A stretch of DNA of 50,400 nucleotides, from the NCBI RefSeq assembly GCF_025972045.1, contig NZ_JAPDHX010000008.1, forward strand, positions 1-50,400, read 5' to 3'. Below the pieces are notes generated by a model. The model did not search any database and was not told where the DNA came from. It saw nothing but the letters and a program-made list of their open reading frames with translations. Position numbers and translations under genes: made by a program. Below, piece after piece: positions 8,303 through 16,406 of the stretch (position 1 is its first letter; each line of letters begins with the position of its first letter). This DNA is from Micropruina sonneratiae. Lineage in GTDB: Bacteria > Actinomycetota > Actinomycetes > Propionibacteriales > Propionibacteriaceae.

Positions 8303-10480
8303 TCAAACCAGACGGTCCGGGTTCAGGTCGAGCCGGCGAAGCAGCTGCGCATTCAGGGCCACCACCACGGTCGAGGCGGACATCAGCAGCGCGCCCACGC
8401 TCATCGGCAGGACGAACCCGATCGGCGCCAGCACGCCGGCGGCCAGGGGCACCGACAGCAGGTTGTAGCCCGCCGCCCACCACAGGTTCTGGGTCATCTT
8501 CCGGTAGGTCGCCTTCGAGAGCTCGATCACCGACAGCACCGAGCGGGGATCGTCGGAGGCAAGGATCACCCCGGCAGACCCGATCGCCACGTCGGTGCCC
8601 GCACCGATCGCGATGCCGACATCGGCCTGCGCCAACGCCGGGGCGTCGTTGACGCCGTCACCGACCATGGCGACCCGGCGCCCCTCGTGCTGCAACTCGG
8701 CGACCTTCGCCGCCTTGTCCTGGGGCCTCACGCCTGCGAACACCCGGTCGATGCCGAGCTCGCCGGCGACCGTGTCGGCGACCGCCCGGGCGTCGCCGGT
8801 GATCATCACGACGGCGACGCCGGCGCGATGCAGCGCCTCGACCGTCGCCTTCGACTCGGGTCGGACGTCGTCGGTGAGCCGCAGCGCCCCGATCACGGCG
8901 CCGTCGGCCACCACGTGCAGGATGATCGCGCCCTCGTCGCGCCACTGCTGTGCGACCGGCAACTCGGCCAGGTCGTACTGCTCGAGCAGGTTGGGCCCGC
9001 CGACCTCGACGGTGGCGTCCCCGACCCGGGCGCGCACCCCGACCGCCGGCGACGACGAGAAGTCGGACGCCGCCGGCACGTCGAGCTTCCGCCCGGTGGC
9101 AGCCGCGACGATCGCCCTTGCCAGCGGGTGCTCGCTGTCCGATTCGGCGGCCGCCGCCAGCGCCAGCAGCCGCTCGGCGTCGGCGCCCTGGGCGGGTTCG
9201 ACGGCCGTCACGGTGGGCTCACCCCGGGTCAGCGTGCCGGTCTTGTCGAACAGCACCGCGTCGACGGTGCGCATCGACTCCAGCGCCAACCGGTCCTTGA
9301 TCAGGACGCCGGCGCGGGCCGCGCGTTCGCCGGCGATGGCCACCACCAGCGGGATCGCCAGCCCCAGGGCGTGCGGGCAGGCGATGACGAGCACGGTGAT
9401 GGCCCGCACCACGGCGTTGTCCGGCGAGCCCAGCAGGGTCCACACCACCGCGGTGATCACGGCGGACCCGAGCGCGAACCAGAACAGCCAGCCGGCCGCA
9501 GTGTCGGCCAGCCGCTGGGCCCGTGACGTCGAGTTCTGCGCGTCGGCGACCAGCTTGCGGATGCCGGCCAGGGTGGTGTCGTCACCGATGGCGGTCACCT
9601 CGACCCGCAACCCCGAATCGGTGGCGATGGTCCCGGCCACCACCTCCTCGCCCTTCTCGCGGCGCACGGTGCGGGATTCGCCGGTGACCATCGACTCGTC
9701 CATCGCCGCGCCACCGTCGACGATCCTGCCGTCGGCGGGCACCGACGACCCGGGGCGCACCACCACGACGTCGCCCACGGCCAGGTCGGTGGGCGAGACG
9801 GTCACCACCTCATCGCCCTGCACCTTCTCGGCCTCGTCGGGCAGCAGGGCCGCCAGCGAATCGAGCGCCGAGGTGGTCCGGGCCAGCGAGCGCATCTCGA
9901 TCCAGTGACCCAGCAGCATGATGACCACCAGCAGCGCCAGCTCCCACCAGAAACTGAGCTGTTGATCCAGCAGCCCGAGCGTGGAACCCCACGAGGCGAG
10001 GAACGCGACGGTGATCGCCAGCGCGATCAGCAGCATCATGCCGGGCTTGCGGGACGCCACCTCGTCGCGCGCGCCGGTCAGGAACGGCCGGCCTCCCCAG
10101 AAGTAGACGATCGTGCCCAGCACGGGGGAGACCCAGCGCACCCACCCGGCCCCGGGCAGGTGGTAACCCAACAGGTGGGCGAACATGGCGTCGAAGATCA
10201 CCACCGGGACGGCGAGCGCCAGCATGATCCAGAACAACCGGCGGAACTGGGTGACGTGGTCGCCGTGACCGCCGTGGCCCATGTGGCCGTGGTCCGTGGC
10301 GCCCATGTCGCCGTGGCCCATGTGCCCCGCGTCACCGTGATCCAAGTGGCCAATGGCGCTGTGGTCCATGTTGCCGCCGTGGTCCAGCTGACTCATGGCA
10401 CCGTGCTCGTGGGCCTCGGCGCTCTCGTGGCCGCCATGGTGGGACTGGGGGCGATTCGTGCCGGGTTTTAGGTTCTGCAC
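8303..10480 (-). CDS. copB: copper-translocating P-type ATPase, CPH (CopB/P1B-3) type
   Basis: 725 residues if started at GTG 10480. An N-terminal region of about 70 residues is crowded with His, Met, Gly and Asp. After it come membrane helices, the A-domain TGES at 266-269, the ion-binding CPH at 368-370 (CPHALGLAIP), DKTGTLT from Asp412, and GDGVND at 607-612. CPH rather than CPC marks the P1B-3 group, which exports copper (reported preference for Cu(II) or silver) across the cytoplasmic membrane. The frame is open far upstream, but a -10 TATAGT ends 7 nt before the GTG and a CsoR-type palindrome lies on it, so I place the start there. No copper chaperone gene is adjacent. Metal-induced expression through a CsoR/CstR-family repressor is likely. 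Confidence 0.9.
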   Translation of the reverse strand: MQNLKPGTNRPQSHHGGHESAEAHEHGAMSQLDHGGNMDHSAIGHLDHGDAGHMGHGDMGATDHGHMGHGGHGDHVTQFRRLFWIMLALAVPVVIFDAMFAHLLGYHLPGAGWVRWVSPVLGTIVYFWGGRPFLTGARDEVASRKPGMMLLIALAITVAFLASWGSTLGLLDQQLSFWWELALLVVIMLLGHWIEMRSLARTTSALDSLAALLPDEAEKVQGDEVVTVSPTDLAVGDVVVVRPGSSVPADGRIVDGGAAMDESMVTGESRTVRREKGEEVVAGTIATDSGLRVEVTAIGDDTTLAGIRKLVADAQNSTSRAQRLADTAAGWLFWFALGSAVITAVVWTLLGSPDNAVVRAITVLVIACPHALGLAIPLVVAIAGERAARAGVLIKDRLALESMRTVDAVLFDKTGTLTRGEPTVTAVEPAQGADAERLLALAAAAESDSEHPLARAIVAAATGRKLDVPAASDFSSSPAVGVRARVGDATVEVGGPNLLEQYDLAELPVAQQWRDEGAIILHVVADGAVIGALRLTDDVRPESKATVEALHRAGVAVVMITGDARAVADTVAGELGIDRVFAGVRPQDKAAKVAELQHEGRRVAMVGDGVNDAPALAQADVGIAIGAGTDVAIGSAGVILASDDPRSVLSVIELSKATYRKMTQNLWWAAGYNLLSVPLAAGVLAPIGFVLPMSVGALLMSASTVVVALNAQLLRRLDLNPDRLV

Positions 10481-10487
10481 CCCTCCG

Positions 10488-10515
10488 ACTATACCCCTGG
10501 GGGGTATATGCACAA
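10488..10515 (-). promoter_or_regulatory. leaderless promoter and CsoR-type operator of the copper ATPase
   Basis: On the minus strand: -35-like TTGTGC (10515-10510), 16-nt spacer, -10 TATAGT (10493-10488), then 7 nt to the GTG. The spacer and -10 carry the near-palindrome ATACCCCCCAGGGGTAT (10507-10491). C-run/G-run dyads of this kind are bound by CsoR/CstR (DUF156) repressors. A close match stands on the sulfur operon promoter at 14109-14124. Confidence 0.7.
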
Positions 10516-10579
10516 GTGCGGGGTGGGCGCCGATCGCCGGGGAGGGGAATAGCGGGGCGGCTGCGCTGTTGGTGACGGC

Positions 10580-11221
10580 ATGACAACAATTGGCATCATC
10601 GGTGCGGGCAACATCGGCTCGCAGGTCGCCCGGGCCGCGGCGGGCCTCGGCTACGACGTCGTCATCGCGAACTCGCGAACTCCGGAGACCCTGGCCGAGC
10701 TGATCGCGGAGCTGGGCCCGAACGCGCGGGCCGCCACGGCGTCCGAGGCTGGCCAGGCGGCCGACATCGCGGTGGTCACGGTGCCGCTGAAGGCGTACCG
10801 GGAGATTCCGGTCGAGCCGCTGGCGGGCAAGATCGTGCTCGACACCAACAACTACTACTGGGAGCGCGACGGCCACATCGAGGCCCTCGACAACGGCGAG
10901 ACCACCACCAGCGAATTGCTGCAGGAGCACCTGCCGACCTCGAAGGTGGTGAAGGCGTTCAACCACATCATGGCCAAGGACATCACCACCGACGGGTTCC
11001 CGGCCGGTGATCCGCAACGGCGGGCGCTGGCCACCGCCAGCGACCACCCGGAGGCGACCGAGTTCGTGGCCCGGCTGTACGACCAGCTCGGCTTCGACAC
11101 CGTCGACATCGGTCCGCTCAGCGAGTCGTGGCGGGTCGAACGCGACCGTCCCGCCTATGTGGTGCGGCAGAACGCCCAGGAACTGCGCGAGAACCTGGCG
11201 AAGGCGCCCCGCACCATCTGA
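10580..11221 (+). CDS. NADPH-dependent F420 reductase family protein
   Basis: 213 residues. MTTIGIIGAGNIGSQVARAA is a Rossmann GxGxxG start, followed by NSRTPE at the end of strand 2, the position for NADP phosphate recognition. NYYWERDGHI and KVVKAFNHI are characteristic of the F420-NADP oxidoreductase/NpdG-like family (also found in STEAP-type ferric reductases). In actinobacteria many such homologues act on substrates other than F420, and no F420 synthesis gene is visible here, so the cofactor is not proven. It is divergent from the copper ATPase (about 100 bp between), and a large convergent hairpin follows the stop. Confidence 0.8.
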   Translation: MTTIGIIGAGNIGSQVARAAAGLGYDVVIANSRTPETLAELIAELGPNARAATASEAGQAADIAVVTVPLKAYREIPVEPLAGKIVLDTNNYYWERDGHIEALDNGETTTSELLQEHLPTSKVVKAFNHIMAKDITTDGFPAGDPQRRALATASDHPEATEFVARLYDQLGFDTVDIGPLSESWRVERDRPAYVVRQNAQELRENLAKAPRTI

Positions 11222-11238
11222 TCGGCCGGGGCCCGTCG

Positions 11239-11290
11239 AAGACGGTGTGAGTCTGAGCATTGAACTCCATGTCCAGACTCGCACCGTCTT
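11239..11290. terminator. bidirectional hairpin terminator
   Basis: Arms AAGACGGTGTGAGTCTG (11239-11255) and CAGACTCGCACCGTCTT (11274-11290) pair over 17 bp with one G-T wobble, loop 18 nt. It lies between two convergent genes ending at 11221 and 11307. Confidence 0.75.
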
Positions 11291-11306
11291 TGGATGCTCG
11301 GCCGGT

Positions 11307-11981
11307 TCAGCCCGGGCACCCGGCCTGGACTGCGTCGACGACCGCCCACTCGGCGCGGGTGATCGTGAGCCGGTAGCTGCGGGCGACGTCCAGGAACCGA
11401 GTGGTCAGCAGGCAGCGGCCCGCCTCGGCCTCGGGCAGCCAGGACGCCGGGGTCCGGCCACCCTTGGACTGGTTGGCCGGCGCTGTGGTGACGACCAGGT
11501 TGTCCGGGTCGTTGGCGAAGTCGCGCCGCTCGTCGAGGGTCCAGGTCGACGCGCCGCGCTGCCAGGCGACCGCGAGCGGGAACACGTGGTCGATCTGCAC
11601 CAGGCGGGCCTGCGACTTCTCGAAGTGGATGCGTTGCCCGGTGTAGGGGTCGAGGAAGTCGCCCGACAACACCACGCAGCCCCGGGTGTTCGCCCGGTGG
11701 GTGCGGTTGGTGAGGGTCTCGTTGAGCAGGTCGTTACGGGTGTCGCAGCCGTTGTGGCCGAGCCGCACGGTGACGTCGTCGCTCCATGCCGGGCCGAACA
11801 CGCACCCCTGGCCGGGGCTGCAGCCGCGCTCGTAGCCGGGCACGAACGCCGGTTCGGTGTCGACCACGATCACCTCGGCCGGCGGGGTGGCCACCCGCGG
11901 CCACACCGTCAGCGCGACGACCAGGGCGAGGGCGACGGCGAGCACCGATAGCAGCCGCTTCACCCGCGTCCGCGTCGCCAT
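11307..11981 (-). CDS. secreted HNH-type nuclease (DUF1524/GmrSD C-terminal-like)
   Basis: 224 residues. Residues 1-30 form a signal or anchor (RVKRLLSVLAVALALVVALTVW). The exported part contains QIDHVFPLAVAW, the His-containing strand of a beta-beta-alpha metal (HNH) site, and later DPDNLVVTTAPANQSKGGRTP, the usual asparagine/lysine end of the motif. Homologues in actinobacteria are predicted extracellular nucleases. Four cysteines (GCSPGQGC, GC..., C) could form disulfides outside the cell. Start ATG 11981 follows -10 TAGCGT by 6 nt. Function as a DNase is inferred from the motif only. Confidence 0.82.
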   Translation of the reverse strand: MATRTRVKRLLSVLAVALALVVALTVWPRVATPPAEVIVVDTEPAFVPGYERGCSPGQGCVFGPAWSDDVTVRLGHNGCDTRNDLLNETLTNRTHRANTRGCVVLSGDFLDPYTGQRIHFEKSQARLVQIDHVFPLAVAWQRGASTWTLDERRDFANDPDNLVVTTAPANQSKGGRTPASWLPEAEAGRCLLTTRFLDVARSYRLTITRAEWAVVDAVQAGCPG

Positions 11982-11987
11982 GGGCCC

Positions 11988-11993
11988 ACGCTA
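11988..11993 (-). promoter_or_regulatory. -10 box of the HNH nuclease gene (leaderless)
   Basis: TAGCGT on the minus strand, 6 nt before the ATG at 11981. Confidence 0.4.
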
Positions 11994-12019
11994 GGGCCCG
12001 GGAGCGACGGTTTCGGCAC

Positions 12020-13051
12020 TCAACCGGCGACCGTGGCCACCGTGAGGCCCGGGTGGGCGGGTGGCCCGTCCATCGCCATCAGGGCGGCGCCGGCGTCGGC
12101 GAGGTCGATCACCTCACCGACGAGCTGCTGTGGTGCCAGGCGTCCCTCGGCGATCAGCCGCACCATCGCCGGGTACTCACGGGCGGGCATGCCGTGCGAC
12201 CCGATCACCCGCAGCTAGGGGCCGACCACCAGCCCCCAGGGCAGGGCCGCGTCGGCCGCCGCGCCGACCATCAGCCCGACCTGCAGGTGCCGGCCCCGTC
12301 GCCGCAGGCTACGCACCGAGGCGGACGCCGTGGCGGCCGAGCCGAGCGCGTCGACCCCGACGTGGGCGCCGCCCCCGGTCGCCTCGACGACCGCCGTCGG
12401 ATCGGACGTCGCCAGCGTCACCTCGGCACCCAGGGACGCGGCCCGCGACAGCGCCGCCGGGGCGGTGTCGACGGCCAGCACCCGTGCGCCCAGCGCCACC
12501 GCGATCTGCACGGTCGAGAGCCCAAGGCCGCCGCAGCCGAAGACCGCCACCCATTCACCGGCCCGCAGCGCGGCCTGGGCGGTCAGCGCGTGGAAGGCGG
12601 TGGCGTAGCGGCAGCCGAGCGAGGCGGCGGTGACGAAGTCGACGGCGTCCGGCAGCCGCACCAGGTTGAAGTCGGCGCGCGGGACGGCCACCTGCTCGGC
12701 GAACGAGCCGGGGTCGGTGAAGCCGGGCTGCCGCTGGTCGGGGCACACCTGCGCCCGGCCGGAGGTGCACCAGTCGCAGGCTCCGCAGCCCAGCACGAAC
12801 GGCACCGTCACCCGATCGCCGACCGCGAACCCGCGCACCCGCGGACCCACCGCGGCGATCACCCCGGCGAACTCGTGCCCGGGAATCTGCGGCAGCGGCA
12901 CCGGGTCGTGACCGCGCCACGCGTGCCAGTCCGACCGGCACACGCCGGTGGCCCGGACCGCGATCACCACGCCGTCGTCGGGACAGGCCGGCGCCGCCAC
13001 CTCCACCAGTCGGACCGGGGCGCCGACCGCCTCGTAACGCTGCGCCCGCAC
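12020..13051 (-). pseudogene. zinc-dependent alcohol dehydrogenase with internal TAG
   Basis: Medium-chain dehydrogenase/reductase. GTG at 13051 begins (M)RAQRYEAVGAPVRLVEVAAP. The catalytic zinc site appears in TGVCRSDWHAWRGHD and GHEFAGVIAAVG; a structural-zinc loop in GCGACDWCTSGRAQVC; the NAD-binding segment in VFGCGGLGLSTVQIAVALGA. Codon 279 is TAG (12217-12215). Reading continues in the same frame as LRVIGSHGMPAREYPAMVRL to TGA at 12022-12020, exactly as expected for the C-terminal lobe, so one base change (for example GAG to TAG) explains it. The gene starts 1 nt after the stop of the upstream CPBP protease gene. Truncation would remove the last 64 residues and probably disable the enzyme. 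Confidence 0.85.
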
Positions 13052-13052
13052 C

Positions 13053-14042
13053 CTAGACCTCCGCGTAGGCGGGTTCGTCGTCGCCCGCGGCCGGTGACAC
13101 CGGCAGTACACCCCCGGACGCCGGCCGCGGCCACACCGACCACACCACCGCCGCCAGCACGGCCAGGGCCACCCCGGCCAGCACTCCGACCGGCAGCCCG
13201 ACCAGCACGTTCGCGCCGATGATCAGGTAGCTGAACAGGCCGATCGCGCCGTTGTAGGCGCCGTGCGCCATGGCCGGCGCGAGCACCGTCCCGGCCCGAC
13301 GCCGGCTCCAGTCGAGCAGGAACGCCAGCGGCGTCGTCCACAGCACCATGACGAGGATGCCCCCGGCCCAGGCGGTGCCGTAGTTGTGCCCCAGCATGAT
13401 GATCGGCGCGTGCCACAAGCCCCACAGCACACCGATCAGCAGGGTCGCCCGCACCCGCCCGAGCGGGGCGAGCAGGTCGGTGAGCACCCCTCGCCAGCCG
13501 TACTCCTCGCCGAAGGCGAACAGCCCGTTGATGGTCACGCCGGCGAGGATGCCCTGCACGACCCCGGCGCCTGCCAGGACGGCGATCGACGGCAGTGGGG
13601 TGCCGGCCAGGGCCGGTGCCAGTTCGATCATCCGGGCGTGCAGTTCGGCGTCCTCGCGCACCAGCCGGCCGGCCCCCGGCAGTGCCACCAGGCCTGCCAG
13701 CCAGCCGACGATCAATCCCACCAGCAGCACCGCCAGGGTGAGCAGCGTGGTCACCGCGGCACTTCGCAGGTAGGCCCGCCAGAACCGTCCCTTCAACGCA
13801 CGCCATTCGACGCCGATCAGGTACCGCCGGCCCGCGACCCGCTCGGTGATCAGGCCCGCCACCAGCGGCAGCGGCATGTAGGCCAGCGCGGTCAGGGCCG
13901 CGGTGAGGGCGGGGGAGGCGTCGCCCGCCACCCGGCCGAGGGCCCAGATCAGGGCGGCGACCACAACGGCACCCCCGAAGGCGATCGCGTAGAACAGCCC
14001 CACCAGCCGCCAGTGGACGCCCGTGCTGCGGTTGTCGCTCAT
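13053..14042 (-). CDS. CPBP-family intramembrane metalloprotease
   Basis: 329 residues with about eight hydrophobic helices. The signature of the CPBP/CAAX-processing family is clear: EEYGWRG for motif 1 (the paired glutamates and Arg), then GVLWGLWHAPII and HGAYNGAIGL carrying the later histidines and Asn. In bacteria such proteins are linked to bacteriocin self-immunity or membrane-protein processing; the substrate here is unknown. ATG at 14042 with GGAG upstream. The following alcohol dehydrogenase begins 1 nt after its stop, so they are co-transcribed. It is divergent from the CoA-disulfide reductase operon, with about 90 bp between. Confidence 0.85.
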   Translation of the reverse strand: MSDNRSTGVHWRLVGLFYAIAFGGAVVVAALIWALGRVAGDASPALTAALTALAYMPLPLVAGLITERVAGRRYLIGVEWRALKGRFWRAYLRSAAVTTLLTLAVLLVGLIVGWLAGLVALPGAGRLVREDAELHARMIELAPALAGTPLPSIAVLAGAGVVQGILAGVTINGLFAFGEEYGWRGVLTDLLAPLGRVRATLLIGVLWGLWHAPIIMLGHNYGTAWAGGILVMVLWTTPLAFLLDWSRRRAGTVLAPAMAHGAYNGAIGLFSYLIIGANVLVGLPVGVLAGVALAVLAAVVWSVWPRPASGGVLPVSPAAGDDEPAYAEV

Positions 14043-14098
14043 TGTTCTCCATCCGTCGGTTGCGAGCCTGCCGCACCGTTCGGGACGGAGCAAACGAG

Positions 14099-14127
14099 TT
14101 GCCGTCAGATACCCCCGGGGGTATAGT
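14099..14127 (+). promoter_or_regulatory. leaderless promoter and CsoR/CstR operator of the sulfur operon
   Basis: -35 TTGCCG (14099-14104), 17-nt spacer, -10 TATAGT (14122-14127), then 6 nt to the ATG at 14134. The perfect 16-bp palindrome ATACCCCCGGGGGTAT (14109-14124) fills the spacer and overlaps the -10. A DUF156 repressor is encoded in the same operon, so autoregulation is likely. Confidence 0.8.
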
Positions 14128-14133
14128 GCAGTC

Positions 14134-15849
14134 ATGACTTCTTCACGGCAGGGCTCACGCAGGATCGTCATCGTCGGAGGGGTGGCGGGTGGCATGAGCT
14201 GCGCCGCCCGGGCCCGCCGGCTCGACGAGACCGCCGACATCGTCGTGCTCGAGCGGGGCGAGCACGTGTCGTTCGCGAACTGCGGCCTGCCCTATCACGT
14301 CGGTGGTGAGATCGCCGACGCCGGGCGACTGCTGGTGCAGACCCCCGAGTCGCTGCGCGCCGCCCTCGACCTCGACGTCCGGCCCGGGCACGAGGTGGTC
14401 GGCCTGGACGCCGCCGCGCGCACCGTCACGGTCGCCGTCCGCGGTGGGGACACCGAGGTGATCGGCTACGACGCGCTGGTCCTCTCCCCTGGGGCACGTG
14501 CCGTCCGGCCGCCGATCGCCGGCCTGGATTCACCGCGGGTGCGCACCCTGCGCACCGTTGGCGACGCCGTCAGCCTGCGCGCCCGGGTGGACGCCGGCGC
14601 CACGCGGGCGGTCGTCCTGGGGGCGGGCTTCATCGGGCTCGAGGCCGCCGAGGCGCTGGCGATGCGCGGGCTGCAGGTCACGCTGATCGAACTCGCCCCG
14701 CACGTGCTGCCGCCGTTGGAGCCGGAGCTCGCCCGACTGGTGAGTGCGGAGCTGACCAGGCTCGGCATCGTCGTGCGCACCGGGGTCGCGGCCAGTCAGG
14801 TCGTGCACGGCGAGGATTCAGACCTGGTCCGGCTGGCCGACGGCGGCGCGGTCGAGGCGGACCTGGTCGTGCTGTCGGCCGGCGTCCGGCCGGACACCGA
14901 GGTCTTCGAGGCCGCCGGCGTCGCCTGCCGCGACGGCGCCATCCTGGTCGATCCGCACGGCCGGACGTCGCTGCCGGCGGTGTGGGCGGTCGGCGACGCG
15001 GTCGCCACCGGCGATGCCGTGACCGGCGCGGTGCGTCCGGTCGCCCTGGCCGGACCGGCGAACCGGGCCGGCCGGCAGGTCGCGGACGACATCGTGCGAC
15101 CGGGCTCGGCCAGGTCGATCCCGGCGCCGGTCGGCACCGCCATCGTCCGGGCCGGAGGGCTGACCGCGGCCCTCACCGGGGCCAACCGTGCCGGGCTGGA
15201 GGCGGCCGCGATCACGCACCACACCCTGCACCTGCACCCCAACCAGCACGCCGGCTACTTCCCCGGGGCGACCCAGGTGCACCTGGTCGTGCACGTCGGT
15301 GACGACGGACGCCTGCTCGGCGCCCAGGCGGTCGGCACCGACGGCGTCGACAAGCGGATCGATGTGCTCGCCACCGCGATCAGGGCCGGCCTGTCGGTGG
15401 CCGACCTGATCGACCTCGACCTCGCCTACGCGCCGCCGTACGGACAGGCCAAGGATGCGGTCAACCTGGCCGGCATGGTGGGTGAGAACGTGCTCAATGG
15501 CACGCTGCGGCTCTGGTACGGCGAGCAACTGGACGCCGTGCGCGCCGACGCGCTGGTGCTGGACGTCCGCAGCGTCGCAGAGTACGACTCGGGGCACCTG
15601 CCCGACTCCTTGAACGTGCCGCACACCGAACTGCGGCAGCGGCTCGCCGAGGTTCGCGATGCCGCGGCCGGCCGGCCCGTCCGGGTGCTGTGCGCCTCCG
15701 GGGTCCGCTCGGCGATCGCCCACCGGGTGCTGGCCCAGTCCGGCTTCGACTCGGCCTCGCTGTCGGGCGGCATGCTGACCCTGCGCGCCGTCCTCGGCGA
15801 TCGGTGCGACGACCTGCTCGTCCGCACCGGGGAGTTCGTCCATGCGTGA
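14134..15849 (+). CDS. CoA-disulfide reductase fused to a rhodanese domain
   Basis: 571 residues. Residues 10-25 (RIVIVGGVAGGMSCAARA) bind FAD. Cys50 in SFANCGLPYH is the single active-site cysteine of CoA-disulfide/NADH persulfide reductases. A second GxGxxG (VVLGAGFIGLEAA) binds NAD(P)H, and PYGQAKDAVNLAG is conserved near the dimer interface. The C-terminal rhodanese domain (about 480-571) has Cys520 in LCASGVRS. Such fusions reduce CoA-persulfides or polysulfides and move sulfane sulfur. The operon mates are a CsoR/CstR-like repressor and a cysteine-rich small protein, consistent with reactive-sulfur handling. Cytoplasmic. The start is set by the leaderless promoter. Confidence 0.93.
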   Translation: MTSSRQGSRRIVIVGGVAGGMSCAARARRLDETADIVVLERGEHVSFANCGLPYHVGGEIADAGRLLVQTPESLRAALDLDVRPGHEVVGLDAAARTVTVAVRGGDTEVIGYDALVLSPGARAVRPPIAGLDSPRVRTLRTVGDAVSLRARVDAGATRAVVLGAGFIGLEAAEALAMRGLQVTLIELAPHVLPPLEPELARLVSAELTRLGIVVRTGVAASQVVHGEDSDLVRLADGGAVEADLVVLSAGVRPDTEVFEAAGVACRDGAILVDPHGRTSLPAVWAVGDAVATGDAVTGAVRPVALAGPANRAGRQVADDIVRPGSARSIPAPVGTAIVRAGGLTAALTGANRAGLEAAAITHHTLHLHPNQHAGYFPGATQVHLVVHVGDDGRLLGAQAVGTDGVDKRIDVLATAIRAGLSVADLIDLDLAYAPPYGQAKDAVNLAGMVGENVLNGTLRLWYGEQLDAVRADALVLDVRSVAEYDSGHLPDSLNVPHTELRQRLAEVRDAAAGRPVRVLCASGVRSAIAHRVLAQSGFDSASLSGGMLTLRAVLGDRCDDLLVRTGEFVHA

Positions 15850-15902
15850 TCACGCTCGCACCGGCTCGGATTCGCCGGCCGGCACCCACTGAAGGAGGAA
15901 CC

Positions 15903-16178
15903 ATGCCCGAGCACAAGGTCGATGCCCAGCGGCGCATCCTGAACCGGTTGCGTCGAGCCCGCGGCCAGCTCGACGCGGTGATCGCCGCCGTCGAGGGCGG
16001 TGGTCGGTGCCGTGACGTCGTCACCCAACTGGCCGCCGTGTCCAGCGCCCTGGACCGGGCCGGCTTCACCATCATCGCCACGGCGATGAAGGACTGCATC
16101 GCCGACCCGGACGCCGCCGAACGCACCGACGACATCACCACCGAAGAGCTGGAGAAGCTCTTCCTCACCCTCGCCTGA
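15903..16178 (+). CDS. CsoR/CstR-family (DUF156) metal- or persulfide-sensing repressor
   Basis: 91 residues, all-helical DUF156. Two cysteines, Cys36 (GRCRDVV) and Cys65 (KDC), occupy the positions of the copper ligands of CsoR. The intervening CsoR histidine position (61) is alanine here. The Cys-x-Cys set without His is the pattern of CstR, which forms di- or trisulfides between cysteines when sulfane sulfur rises. Genome context (CoA-disulfide reductase-rhodanese upstream) supports a CstR-like role. AAGGAGG precedes the ATG. Predicted target sites are ATACCCCCGGGGGTAT at 14109 and the related site at the copper ATPase; control of the latter by this protein rather than another CsoR is uncertain. 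Confidence 0.88.
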   Translation: MPEHKVDAQRRILNRLRRARGQLDAVIAAVEGGGRCRDVVTQLAAVSSALDRAGFTIIATAMKDCIADPDAAERTDDITTEELEKLFLTLA

Positions 16179-16211
16179 CCACCGGAACCACCAACGACAA
16201 GGAGCTTCATC

Positions 16212-16367
16212 ATGTGTTACGCGGTCACCTGCAAACAGTGCGGCAAGACCACCTGGGCCGGCTGCGGCCAGCACGTCGACAGCGTCAAGCGCAGCGTCCC
16301 GGCCGCGCAGTGGTGCGGGCACGAGGCCTCGCGCGGGTCGCTGCTGGGCCGCCTGCTCGGCCGCTGA
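16212..16367 (+). CDS. 51-residue cysteine-rich protein of the sulfur operon
   Basis: Begins MCYAVTCKQCGKTTWAGCGQ; five cysteines in the first half and later (C2, C7, C10, C18, and one in QWCGHE) include a CxxC pair. The tail is basic (RGSLLGRLLGR). This small conserved actinobacterial family has no assigned function that I know of. It has a strong ribosome-binding site (AAGGAG) and starts 33 bp after the CsoR/CstR-like gene, so it belongs to the CoA-disulfide reductase operon. Zinc binding or sulfane-sulfur carriage are both possible from the cysteines; neither is shown. Confidence 0.85.
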   Translation: MCYAVTCKQCGKTTWAGCGQHVDSVKRSVPAAQWCGHEASRGSLLGRLLGR

Positions 16368-16406
16368 CCCCCTGTCGGCGCGGGGCTGTCCGTCCACCGG
16401 TAACCG

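Noticed and set aside
8303-11284. 993-codon extension of the copper ATPase
   Set aside because: The extra N-terminal part is antisense to the F420 reductase-like gene. The promoter and operator place the start at 10480.
12215-12217. TAG recoding (amino acid insertion at an amber codon)
   Set aside because: Only this one gene shows it and other genes, such as rsmA and the CPBP gene, end in TAG; a nonsense mutation or an error is simpler.
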